From contig JANXUW010000281.1 of the NCBI GenBank assembly GCA_025351985.1, positions 1 through 9,806 of the forward strand: 9,806 nucleotides of DNA, given 5' to 3'. Numbering within the stretch: the first letter of the stretch is position 1; the number at the start of each line of letters is the position of its first letter. Origin of the DNA: Pseudolysobacter sp. GTDB lineage: Bacteria > Pseudomonadota > Gammaproteobacteria > Xanthomonadales > Rhodanobacteraceae. A program made the position numbers and the translations under genes. A model generated the notes under the pieces. That model worked only from the letters and a program-made list of their open reading frames with translations, made no database searches and was not told the origin of the DNA. This document shows, piece by piece, positions 1-6,943 of this stretch.

Positions 1-11
1 GCTGGTGACGA

Positions 12-3000
12 TCATGGGGTCGGCAGGGTCGGCGAAACCGGCGATTTTATCGGAGCACCACCACCGCTGCGTTGCCATAACGTGATCACGCCATCCGGCA
101 GTGCGGCGTAGGCGCAATTGCGGCCGTCATCCTTGGCGCGATACAAGGCTTCATCGGCCAGCGCGAGCACCTGCTGCATCGACAAAGCGTGCGCCTGATC
201 GTGGCGAAACGGAAACATCGTCCAGCCGATCGAACACGTCACATCGATGCGATGATAAGGACCGATGAACGGCTGCTCCGAAACCGCTGCGAGCAGGCGT
301 TTTATGAGCATCGCGGCGGCATCGAAATGCGCATCGCGGAACACGATCAGGAACTCCTCGCCGCCCCAGCGCAACGCAAGATCGCTGCTGCGCATCAACG
401 CTTGCAGACGCACCGCCAGCTCGATCAGAACGGCATCGCCGACCGGATGTCCATAACGATCGTTGATCGATTTGAAATGATCCAGATCGAGCAATACCAG
501 CGCCAGATCGGCGTGTTTTTCGCCGGCCAGCGCACGCTGCAAGGCACGCTCGCTTTCGCGCGGCAGCTCCATATCGAAATAACGCCGATTCCACAATCCG
601 GTCAGCGGATCCGTGAGCGAAGCGCGCTGCAATTTTGCGTTGGCATCGGCCAGCGCACGCGTGCGCGTAGCCACTTCGGCTTCGAGTGCACGCGCGCGGC
701 GTTTGAGCGCGCGCGTGCGCCAGCGATCCACCAGCATGCCGAATGCAATCAGCGCAAGCGCGTACATGATGACCGCCCACGGCGTGCGCCACCACGGCAG
801 GCGCACGGAAAACTTCAGCGTGATCGGTCCCGCTTCCACGCCAAAACCATCGCGTGCATAGACACGAAACGTAAAGTCGCCAGCGGGCAATCGGCTATAG
901 CTGCGAATGCCGGCGGCGGTCCATTCGCCACGGGTTTCGTCGAGGCCGTCGAGTTCGGTGCGATAGCGCGTGAGGTGATCGCGCTGATACGACAACAGCG
1001 CAAATTCGAACACGACATTATTGGCGTTCGCATCGAGCACCGCGCCATCGCGCAACGGCTGATCGCGGCCTTCGATTTGTGCGGACAACAAGCGCAATTG
1101 TCGCGGTGTCGGCGGCGCCAGTTCGGCGGCCGGATCGTACAGCACCGCGCCTTCGATGCTGTTGGCCCAGATGCGGCCCTGATCGTCGCGCAACGACGAG
1201 CCGCGATTAAATTCCATCGCCGGCAATCCGTCTTCGAGAGTGAATCTTTCGATGTGCATGCGCTGCAGATCCTGCGGCGCGGCGGCATCCGGCGTCATGC
1301 GGATCACACCCTGATAACCGAACAGATAAACCCGGCCAGCGCCATCGAGCTGCATCTGGTAAACGATTTCCTGCGGCAACACGTTGGCGTTCGGTGTCTC
1401 GCAGCGCATGTCGTGATCGAGATCGATACGCGTCAAGCCGTCGCGGTGCGCAACCCACAATGCATGGTTCGCGTCGGGTGATCCCTGCTCGCGCAAATCC
1501 ATCACCGATACATGCGCGAGGCAATCGTTCGGCAAGCCGCTCCAACTGCCATCGTGCCGATACGCGATGCCTTCCTCGCCCGCGACCCACAAGCGGCTGC
1601 CGCCATCGGCCAACGCGGTATGCGCAAACACACGCACGAACGATTCCTTGCCAAGTGGTGTGATCTCGATTTTTTCGAGTGCGCCATAACGCACGCGTGC
1701 CAAGCCGTGATGCGTGCCGACCCACACGCTGCCGGCATCCGGCCCGTCTGCGTCAAAACTTACGTCGTTGACGACCATGCCCGGCAGTACCGAATTATCC
1801 AGCGTGTATTCCTGCGAGTCGTGACTGCCCATGCGGATCAAGCCGCGATTGCTGGCGATCCAGATATCCTCGCCGGCACGAACCATCGAATAGATCACGC
1901 GCTTGGAAAATTTTTCCGGCAGCCACGATTCCCAATGCTGATCGCGCCAGCGCACCGCGCCGCTCGTGGTGCCGATCCAGTGCGTGCGCAGGCCATCCGG
2001 AAACGTGATTTCACCGACGCCGCGCACCACACGATGCGGCAAACCGTTGCGCTCGTCGAACGCCGACCACGCGCCGCCATCACGCCGCGCAATGCCGCTG
2101 GTCTGGGTGCCGACCCAGAGCACGGGAACGTCGAGATCCTTGTCGGTTTCGAGCAGCGAGAGTACTTCGTCTTCCGGCAATCCGTTCGCGCGCGTGGTGC
2201 GAATCCAGCTGCCGTCGGCATGGATTTCCGCCAAGCCGCCGGCATACAAACCGACATTCAATACTTCGCCGCCACCGCGTATCTTGCCGGGCAACAAAGT
2301 GCTGACGCCGCCGATAGTGATACCTGGCATCGACGCGTAGCTAGTCAGCCGTTTGCCGACCAGACGCACGAGGCCGCGACCGGTGCCGATCCACAAATCG
2401 TGACCATCCTTGCCTTGCCATTGTGCGAGCGAACGCACCGAGGAATTCGGCAATCCGTCTTCGCGACTCAGATGCCAGGCGGCGCGCACGACCTTGTCAT
2501 CGTCGCGATCGATGCCATCGAGCCGGTACAAACCGTCTTCGTTGGTGCCGAGCCACAGACATGGCCCCGCCGGACCGATGCCAACCAGCATCGTCGCGAT
2601 CTCCAGGCCGCGCCCCGCCACAATCTCGTGACATGCTTGCGTATCGCAACGATACAAACCGCGCGACGTGCCGACATAAATCGTGTTGCCGGTGGCGGGT
2701 TCCAGCGCTTCGATATCGGTTTCGGTCGCGCCCGCGGGCAACGGCTGCAAGGTCATCGTACCATCGGCGTAACGCAGCAGCCCGGCGCGATCCGTGCCGA
2801 TCCAGACACTGCCGTCGGCGCTGGCAAGCACACGCGAAACGAACGCATGGCTGGCGGCGGCGGGCAACGGCAGCGCGCGCCAGTTGCGCCCGTCGTAGCG
2901 CGCTACGCCATCCTCGGTGCCGGCATAGACGAAGCCGCCGCGATCCTGCGCCAGCGCATACACGCTGTTTTGCGGCAGACCTTCGCGGCTGGAAAATCGC

Positions 3001-3197
3001 CGATAGCTGTTCCAGCGCAATTCGGATTCCGCGCTCAACGCCGGGCCGGCCACGACCTCGAGTGCATGCACTCGCGGCGCCGCCAAAATGCCGAGTACGA
3101 AGCACAAAACCATCGCGCGAACACACCACGCACCCGACGCAAAAAACGGTGGCGATGCGCAACTGACGTTAGGCGCTGTGGCAGTTGCAGCGAGCAT
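12..3197 (-). CDS. Membrane-bound two-propeller sensor diguanylate cyclase (Reg_prop - Y_Y_Y - GGDEF)
   Basis: A 1061-residue protein predicted to sense a periplasmic signal and make cyclic di-GMP from two GTP. Residues 1-45 look like a signal peptide with a hydrophobic core at about 29-40. About 14 blade-like repeats follow (W/Y-x-G-T...G-L-x-R-x-D-G pattern, to about residue 730), enough for two seven-bladed Reg_prop propellers. Then come a Y_Y_Y domain (about 735-797), one membrane helix (about 804-825), a charged coiled-coil linker (826-859) and a GGDEF domain (LTDPLTG at 861, DLDHFKSIND at 904-913, GGEEF at 945-949). RSSD at 936-939, five residues before GGEEF, is a canonical product-inhibition I-site. 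The start at 3197 is chosen for a GAGGAG just upstream; the frame stays open further into dusA, but that stretch is antisense-like and unrelated to the family. An internal ATG at 3113 would give a signal peptide without a charged n-region. The ligand is unknown. It lies 95 nt downstream of dusA in the same direction, with no clear terminator or promoter seen between them. Confidence 0.93.
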   Translation of the reverse strand: MLAATATAPNVSCASPPFFASGAWCVRAMVLCFVLGILAAPRVHALEVVAGPALSAESELRWNSYRRFSSREGLPQNSVYALAQDRGGFVYAGTEDGVARYDGRNWRALPLPAAASHAFVSRVLASADGSVWIGTDRAGLLRYADGTMTLQPLPAGATETDIEALEPATGNTIYVGTSRGLYRCDTQACHEIVAGRGLEIATMLVGIGPAGPCLWLGTNEDGLYRLDGIDRDDDKVVRAAWHLSREDGLPNSSVRSLAQWQGKDGHDLWIGTGRGLVRLVGKRLTSYASMPGITIGGVSTLLPGKIRGGGEVLNVGLYAGGLAEIHADGSWIRTTRANGLPEDEVLSLLETDKDLDVPVLWVGTQTSGIARRDGGAWSAFDERNGLPHRVVRGVGEITFPDGLRTHWIGTTSGAVRWRDQHWESWLPEKFSKRVIYSMVRAGEDIWIASNRGLIRMGSHDSQEYTLDNSVLPGMVVNDVSFDADGPDAGSVWVGTHHGLARVRYGALEKIEITPLGKESFVRVFAHTALADGGSRLWVAGEEGIAYRHDGSWSGLPNDCLAHVSVMDLREQGSPDANHALWVAHRDGLTRIDLDHDMRCETPNANVLPQEIVYQMQLDGAGRVYLFGYQGVIRMTPDAAAPQDLQRMHIERFTLEDGLPAMEFNRGSSLRDDQGRIWANSIEGAVLYDPAAELAPPTPRQLRLLSAQIEGRDQPLRDGAVLDANANNVVFEFALLSYQRDHLTRYRTELDGLDETRGEWTAAGIRSYSRLPAGDFTFRVYARDGFGVEAGPITLKFSVRLPWWRTPWAVIMYALALIAFGMLVDRWRTRALKRRARALEAEVATRTRALADANAKLQRASLTDPLTGLWNRRYFDMELPRESERALQRALAGEKHADLALVLLDLDHFKSINDRYGHPVGDAVLIELAVRLQALMRSSDLALRWGGEEFLIVFRDAHFDAAAMLIKRLLAAVSEQPFIGPYHRIDVTCSIGWTMFPFRHDQAHALSMQQVLALADEALYRAKDDGRNCAYAALPDGVITLWQRSGGGAPIKSPVSPTLPTP

Positions 3198-3292
3198 GGC
3201 TCTCCTCGATCGACAGCGAAGAGTACCCAAGCGCATCGGCGCACGCCATTCAATTTGCAATTGGCGAAAACGGTGTGAGCCGATAGTGGAAA

Positions 3293-4288
3293 CTACGCGG
3301 CCTGACGCTGCGCCCGAGTCGCTGCCATCGCGTTGACCAGCACGTCGAAACCCGCGTTCGGCAGATGCATGTGCTCGCTCAGGTAACGACGAAAAATCCG
3401 CGCGCCCGGCTGCCCGAGATACAGCCCGAGCAGATGGCGACCAACATGATGCAAGCCGATGCCGCGCGCGCGACATGCGCCAACGTATTCCTCCATCTGC
3501 AATAGCACGTCGTCGCGCGATGGCAACGGCGTGGCGTGCAGCGCGTGCTCGAGTTCGGCCAGGATGTACGGATCGTGATATGCCGCGCGACCGAGCATCA
3601 CTGCATCGACATGCTGCAGATGTTCCTGCACCGCCGCCACAGCGGTGATGCCGCCGTTGATGACGATGTCGAGCTCGGGAAATTCCTGCTTGAGCCGATA
3701 CACACGCCGATAATTCAGCGGCGGCACATCGCGGTTTTCCTTCGGACTCAATCCCTTCAACCACGCCTTGCGCGCATGCACGATCAGCACACGACAACCG
3801 GCATCGCGCTGCACCGAAACAAAACGTTGCAGATCGGCGTATTCGTCCTGCTCGTCAACGCCGATACGACATTTCACCGTCACCGGAATCGACACCGCAT
3901 TACGCATCGCCACGACACATTCGCCGACCAGTTCCGGCTCGCGCATCAAGCACGCACCGAAGCGGCCGGACTGCACGCGATCGCTCGGGCAACCGACATT
4001 CAGATTGATCTCGACATAACCCAAATCCGCACCGATTCGCGCCGCGGCGGCGAGTTCGCGCGGATCGCTGCCGCCGACTTGCAGTGCCACCGGTTGTTCC
4101 GCCGTATCGAAGCCGAGCAAGCGCTCGCGATCGCCATGCACGATCGCTGCACTGGTCACCATCTCGGTATAAAGCAACGCGTTCGGCGTGAGCAGGCGAT
4201 GGAAAAACCGGCAATGCCGATCAGTCCAATCCATCATCGGTGCGACACATACATCCCTTGCCACATAACCCACTGATCTTTGATCCAT
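3293..4288 (-). CDS. dusA: tRNA-dihydrouridine(20/20a) synthase DusA
   Basis: An FMN- and NADPH-dependent enzyme that reduces uridines 20/20a in the tRNA D-loop to dihydrouridine. The 331-residue length fits DusA (about 330 in E. coli). Visible signatures are the FMN-barrel start VAPMMDWTDRHCR (residues 15-27), NLNVGCPSDRVQSGRFGACL with catalytic Cys100, the K139 region (TVKCRIG), HAR at 171-173, NGGI at 211-214 and MLGRAAYHDPY at 231-241. Start choice is uncertain. ATG 4288 gives the usual short leader before VAPMMDW but has no clear Shine-Dalgarno; in-frame ATGs at 4309 and 4339 also exist. The segment upstream of 4288 probably belongs to the inserted island, so the native leader and promoter have likely been replaced. 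Its 5' end is a known attachment site for dusA-specific integrases, and such a gene sits divergently next to it here. Confidence 0.96.
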   Translation of the reverse strand: MDQRSVGYVARDVCVAPMMDWTDRHCRFFHRLLTPNALLYTEMVTSAAIVHGDRERLLGFDTAEQPVALQVGGSDPRELAAAARIGADLGYVEINLNVGCPSDRVQSGRFGACLMREPELVGECVVAMRNAVSIPVTVKCRIGVDEQDEYADLQRFVSVQRDAGCRVLIVHARKAWLKGLSPKENRDVPPLNYRRVYRLKQEFPELDIVINGGITAVAAVQEHLQHVDAVMLGRAAYHDPYILAELEHALHATPLPSRDDVLLQMEEYVGACRARGIGLHHVGRHLLGLYLGQPGARIFRRYLSEHMHLPNAGFDVLVNAMAATRAQRQAA

Positions 4289-4343
4289 TGTTTGGCTGGA
4301 CGGGCACATTTTACGCGTTTCATCGGTGCTCCATATCATACAT
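4223..4343. other. Candidate left attachment region with split repeat of the dusA start
   Basis: The ten bases TCATCGGTGC at 4234-4243, inside the VAPMM codons of dusA, recur at 4320-4329. In both places CATACAT follows, at 4248-4254 and 4337-4343, with 4 and 7 intervening bases. An imperfect direct repeat of this size 86 bp apart at a dusA/integrase junction fits an att-derived or core-type integrase site. The exact crossover cannot be fixed without the other end of the island or an empty site. Confidence 0.4.
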
Positions 4344-4423
4344 TTTGCTCCATTTTTGACCGTTTCGCTTTACATTTGCTCCAAATTTGCTCCAAAATGG
4401 CGCGGAGCAAACGCTGCGGAGCA
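4327..4423. repeat. Cluster of six TGCTCC repeats between dusA and the integrase gene
   Basis: TGCTCCA occurs directly at 4327-4333, 4346-4352, 4377-4383 and 4388-4394. The inverted form GGAGCA occurs at 4404-4409 and 4418-4423. Five of the six extend to TTGCTCC. The third and fourth copies are 11 bp apart, about one helical turn. The last inverted copy contains the GGAG that serves as ribosome binding site of the integrase. The layout resembles arm-type integrase or excisionase (directionality factor) sites, and occupancy could also repress the integrase gene or affect dusA transcription. Confidence 0.7.
4335..4340 (-). promoter_or_regulatory. Possible -10 element for dusA transcription from the island
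   Basis: The minus strand reads TATGAT here, five of six matches to the sigma-70 -10 consensus, placing a start of transcription near 4328 and a leader of about 40 nt before ATG 4288. No convincing -35 hexamer is seen 16-18 bp upstream. It lies between the first two TGCTCC repeats. Confidence 0.25.
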
Positions 4424-4429
4424 ATACTC

Positions 4430-5494
4430 ATGGCAACCATTGTCACACGCCGCCTCAAGGATGGCTCCAAAAGCTACCGCGCAACCATGCGGATCACGCG
4501 GGGAGGGCAAACTGTCCATGCCGAGACTCGATCATTCCGCGCACTGGTATTGGCAAAGCGTTGGGTGCGGCAACGCGAAGTCGAACTGATGGACAATGGC
4601 GGTACCGACAAAGTCATCGCTCGTGAATCGAAACCATTCGATGCGAACATTGCAGCACTGATCGACCGGTATGTTGCAGACTTCAAATCCATCCAGAAAT
4701 GGGGCCGTACGAAAGACCATCATCTCAGGCTTTTACAACGGTTAGTGGGGCACTGGGACGCGATCACACTGACTACCGAACAAGTCGTCGAGCATGTGCG
4801 ACAACGACGAATCGCAGGCACGGGGCCGTCAACCGTGAACAACGATCTTATCTGGCTTCGTACCGTGCTCAAGTCCGCGCGATCTGCGTGGGGAATTCCC
4901 GTAAACGTTCAGGCCATCGAAGACGCCGCTCACGCGAGCCGGCAGCTCAAGCTTGTTCGCAAATCTCGCCAGCGCGACCGGCGACCGACCAATGAAGAAC
5001 TTTGCAAACTCGATGACTGGTTCCAGCGCATCGATGGGCGCATGCAAATCCCGATGCATGAAATCATCAAGTTCGCGATCCACTCCGCGCGGCGCGAGGA
5101 TGAAATTTGCCGATTGCGCTGGGAGGATATCAATCGTGCTTCAATGACAATTGTGGTCAGAAACATGAAAGATCCTTCGCAGACGGAGGGCAACAACGTT
5201 GAAGTAAAGCTCACACCCGAGGCGCTGTCGATCATCGAACGTCAACCGCGAAATGATTCGCCGTGCGTGTTTCCGCATGACCCAAAGTCGGTCAGCGCGG
5301 CATTTACTCGCGGATGCAAAATGCTCGGTATCGAGGGTCTGAGATTCCACGATCTGCGCCATGAAGCGACCTGCCGCCTTTTTGAGAGCGGTTATCAGAT
5401 TCATGAAGTCGCCCACTTCACCGGACATCGAAGCTGGGCGACGTTAAAGAGATATACGAATCTTCGCGCTGCTGATATCTCTTTGCGTCAATAG
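4430..5494 (+). CDS. Tyrosine recombinase / dusA-site island integrase
   Basis: A 354-residue site-specific recombinase expected to integrate and excise the island. An N-terminal arm-binding-like segment (1-60, with SKSYRATMRITRGG) is followed by a SAM-like core-binding domain (about 65-165) and a C-terminal catalytic domain (about 185-354). All catalytic positions are visible: R222 (RREDE), K247, H307 and R310 (HDLRH), H333 (GHRSW) and nucleophile Y342 (LKRYTNL). ATG 4430 is chosen because GGAG lies 8 nt upstream; an in-frame ATG at 4397 has no comparable site. It is divergent from dusA and shares the repeat-rich gap with it, which suits autoregulation. The gene is full length with no frameshift, so the island may still be mobile. 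Confidence 0.93.
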   Translation: MATIVTRRLKDGSKSYRATMRITRGGQTVHAETRSFRALVLAKRWVRQREVELMDNGGTDKVIARESKPFDANIAALIDRYVADFKSIQKWGRTKDHHLRLLQRLVGHWDAITLTTEQVVEHVRQRRIAGTGPSTVNNDLIWLRTVLKSARSAWGIPVNVQAIEDAAHASRQLKLVRKSRQRDRRPTNEELCKLDDWFQRIDGRMQIPMHEIIKFAIHSARREDEICRLRWEDINRASMTIVVRNMKDPSQTEGNNVEVKLTPEALSIIERQPRNDSPCVFPHDPKSVSAAFTRGCKMLGIEGLRFHDLRHEATCRLFESGYQIHEVAHFTGHRSWATLKRYTNLRAADISLRQ

Positions 5495-5636
5495 AGCTCG
5501 GGCGTGACTGCACCCAATTCCAGCAAGATTCGTGAGCTATACACGAGGCGCCGGTAGCTCGGAGCAGAGAAGCTGAGATCGCTTGGATTGGCATGCGACA
5601 CGTACAGATAGCGGCGGTTAACCAAAGGAGATGCGC

Positions 5637-5942
5637 ATGATCACGTTGAACGGTAGAACCAAGCTCACGACCGAGACCGAAAAACTGCTGGTCGAACTGG
5701 CCGGTGAGAATCCACTCAGGACGCTGACGCAGGAGGACCTCGCGCGCGCGACGCTCAAGGGTCTGGCGGCGATGGCCCGTCAGGGGCGCACGCGTACGCT
5801 GGAGAAACTCTATCTGTCGTATCGGCGCGATCACCCCTCACTGCCGTCGTTGGAGCAGTTGCGCGAACGCGACTGCCCGTCGCCGCCAACCGCACGTCTT
5901 GACGTCACCAGCAATCGGAACGAAAGTATCTACACCGCTTAA
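5637..5942 (+). CDS. Hypothetical 101-residue protein
   Basis: Not recognised. A soluble, charged, probably helical protein with no signal peptide, membrane segment or known motif. The body (residues 1-75) is rich in Leu, Arg and Glu, with two predicted helices around TLTQEDLARATLKGLAAMAR and RTRTLEKLYLSYRRD. The last 25 residues are Pro/Ser/Thr-rich and likely disordered. ATG 5637 is preferred over the in-frame ATG at 5631 because AAGGAG ends at 5630, directly against 5631 but 6 nt before 5637. It sits alone between the integrase and the acetyltransferase, 142 nt after the integrase stop. A small helical protein next to an integrase could be a directionality factor or regulator, but no helix-turn-helix is evident. 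Confidence 0.6.
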   Translation: MITLNGRTKLTTETEKLLVELAGENPLRTLTQEDLARATLKGLAAMARQGRTRTLEKLYLSYRRDHPSLPSLEQLRERDCPSPPTARLDVTSNRNESIYTA

Positions 5943-5948
5943 CTCACC

Positions 5949-6017
5949 GGCCCGGAATGAACCGGAACGGTGGCCCGGCATCCTCCGGAATGCTGGCCCG
6001 GCTTCGCCGGAATACGC
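5949..6017. repeat. Three tandem GC-rich units of 23 nt
   Basis: GGCCCGG begins at 5949, 5972 and 5995, an exact 23-nt period. Each unit has the form GGCCCGG - 5 or 6 nt - CCGGAA. The third unit holds a perfect hairpin, CCGGC-TTC-GCCGG, and the second can form a 7-bp stem with one G-U pair. The block begins 7 nt after the stop of the orphan gene, so it may end or stabilise its transcript. There is no T-run, so a classical terminator is not claimed. Confidence 0.65.
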
Positions 6018-6088
6018 ATGCGGCCTCACTTTCCTCCTAACAACCTGCGGCAGTTCGCACAAGTCATACCTTGGACCTTTCGAATCCA

Positions 6089-6544
6089 ATGCCACAATTC
6101 ATCATTCGTCCCGCAGTCGCGGCTGAGCAGAAGGCCCTCGAATCGGTTCAGCGCCGCGCTTCGCTGAACAACTCCGGAGATCGAGAGATCTTGCTGGCGA
6201 ACCCGGATGCGATCGAGCTGCCGCTCACGCAAATCACGGCAGGCGGTGTCTTTGTGGCGGAGCTGACCGGTTCAATCAAGGGATTCGCTGCCATTCTGCC
6301 TCGCGAAGATGGAGACGCCGAGCTGGATGCACTCTTCGTGGAACCATTGGTTTGGCGGCAGGGAGTTGGCGGCGGCCTCGTTGAGCATTGCGTCGCCGCC
6401 GCCGCGGCTCTGGGTGCTGCATCCCTCCACGTTGTAGGCAACCCGCATGCAGAAGCCTTTTACACGGCGTGCGGGTTCAGTGTGGTCGGTAGTCGGCAAA
6501 CACGATTCGGTATTGGCCTGCTCATGAAACGAGGTGTGTCGTAA
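6089..6544 (+). CDS. GNAT family N-acetyltransferase
   Basis: A 151-residue single-domain acetyltransferase that would transfer acetyl from acetyl-CoA to an unknown small molecule or protein. The acetyl-CoA pyrophosphate loop is visible as RQGVGG (R90-G95) after strand AELDALFVEP (77-86). Motif B follows as VGNPHAEAFYTACGF (116-130). Length is normal for the fold. ATG 6089 is taken as the start since MPQFIIRPA matches a typical first beta strand; no good Shine-Dalgarno precedes it, and an in-frame TTG at 6071 would add six residues. The gene has no operon partner: 146 nt separate it from the orphan gene and about 400 nt from the cytochrome-porin. Substrate cannot be inferred; a resistance or toxin role is not supported by any specific motif. 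Confidence 0.88.
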   Translation: MPQFIIRPAVAAEQKALESVQRRASLNNSGDREILLANPDAIELPLTQITAGGVFVAELTGSIKGFAAILPREDGDAELDALFVEPLVWRQGVGGGLVEHCVAAAAALGAASLHVVGNPHAEAFYTACGFSVVGSRQTRFGIGLLMKRGVS

Positions 6545-6644
6545 GCTTGATCGCGAGAGATGGGTTCAGCTCAGGAAACGGGGAAAATCGTACGCTAAGG
6601 TTTATTCAAACGCCTTCAAACGCGTTCGTGCTGGGGAAGGCGAA

Positions 6645-6720
6645 GTGATGGCCAGCCCCACAACATGTGACAGAACCCTGTGACCCAATTTTGTTGATTT
6701 GCACCCAATAGTGAGCCAGT
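6645..6720. mobile_element. Possible IS21-family end remnant
   Basis: GTGA begins at 6645, 6667, 6680 and 6711, and related CACCC/GACCC/GAGCC words recur (TGTGACAGAACCC, GTGACCCAATTT, TGCACCCAATAGTGAGCC). Multiple short repeats at each end and 5'-TG termini are typical of IS21-family elements. An istA fragment lies at 9094-9330 on the minus strand, so the end of such an element facing left here is geometrically consistent. No target duplication or second end was found, so this remains tentative. Confidence 0.3.
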
Positions 6721-6814
6721 TTCCCTAGGATTCCGGCTTTCCTCCCCATTACCTGTGCCAAAGGGTGCCCCTTTGAAACCCGGCCGCTAAAGACGTTTAC
6801 ACAACTCATAACAC

Positions 6815-6828
6815 TTGATCCAGATCAA
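6815..6828. promoter_or_regulatory. FNR/ANR/DNR-type binding site
   Basis: TTGATCCAGATCAA is a perfect match to the palindromic consensus TTGAT-N4-ATCAA used by FNR-family regulators that sense oxygen loss (FNR, ANR) or nitric oxide (DNR). It lies 116 nt before the ATG of the cytochrome-porin gene. A chance perfect match in a window this size is improbable. It predicts induction of the two cytochrome genes under low oxygen. Confidence 0.85.
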
Positions 6829-6850
6829 GAAGCGACCGTCGTCAATTGTG

Positions 6851-6856
6851 TAGTTT
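6851..6856 (+). promoter_or_regulatory. Possible -10 element of the FNR-dependent promoter
   Basis: If the FNR site acts at the class II distance (centre at -41.5), transcription starts near 6863 and the -10 hexamer should cover 6851-6856. The sequence there is TAGTTT, only three of six matches to consensus but with the important T1, A2 and T6. No good -35 is present, as expected for an activator-dependent promoter. The leader would be about 80 nt. Confidence 0.35.
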
Positions 6857-6894
6857 TCACCTGTTGTTAGGAAAATTAGCAAATTAGGTTGCGC

Positions 6895-6909
6895 GCCGGC
6901 TCGGCCGGC
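6895..6909 (+). other. GC hairpin in the leader of the cytochrome-porin mRNA
   Basis: GCCGGC-TCG-GCCGGC forms a perfect 6-bp stem with a 3-nt loop, ending 22 nt before the ribosome binding site GGAG (6932-6935). It has no T-run, so it is not a terminator. It could protect the 5' end of the transcript or affect translation. Confidence 0.4.
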
Positions 6910-6943
6910 ACAGTCTCACCAGTCGCCTTTCGGAGAGTAAGCC

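Larger units (their letters stand above)
6545..6943. other. 400-nt non-coding region upstream of the cytochrome operon
   Basis: No convincing gene is found here on either strand; a 67-codon minus-strand frame (6606-6809) has no ribosome binding site or recognisable protein. The left half (about 6645-6720) carries GTGA/ACCCA-type repeats resembling an IS21 end. A 7-bp hairpin CAAAGGG-TGC-CCCTTTG lies at 6759-6775, with no T-run on either side. The right half is A/T-rich and holds the FNR box, a possible -10, a GC hairpin and the ribosome binding site for the cytochrome-porin gene. Confidence 0.7.

Noticed and set aside
189..3278. Two long plus-strand frames (189-1481, 430 codons; 1512-3278, 588 codons) opposite the cyclase gene
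   Set aside because: Both are antisense shadows of a GC-rich gene with clear domains; their translations have no recognisable family and no ribosome sites.
3198..3797. Extension of the diguanylate cyclase frame 200 codons upstream
   Set aside because: This part is Arg/Ala/Ser-rich, lies antisense-like within dusA, and precedes a good ribosome site at 3197; it is a shadow of the GC-rich dusA gene.
5418..5834. A 138-codon minus-strand frame across the integrase end and the orphan gene
   Set aside because: It spans two better-supported plus-strand genes and their gap, with no ribosome site or known motif.
5495..6088. Possible CRISPR array or integron attC in the repeat-bearing gaps
   Set aside because: Three 23-nt repeats lack spacers of constant length, and no paired RYYYAAC/GTTRRRY core sites were found around the GNAT gene.
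6847..6860. CRP/Clp-like site TGTG-N6-TCAC near the promoter
   Set aside because: The spacing between half-sites is one base short of the TGTGA-N6-TCACA consensus, and the nearby FNR box is a far better match.
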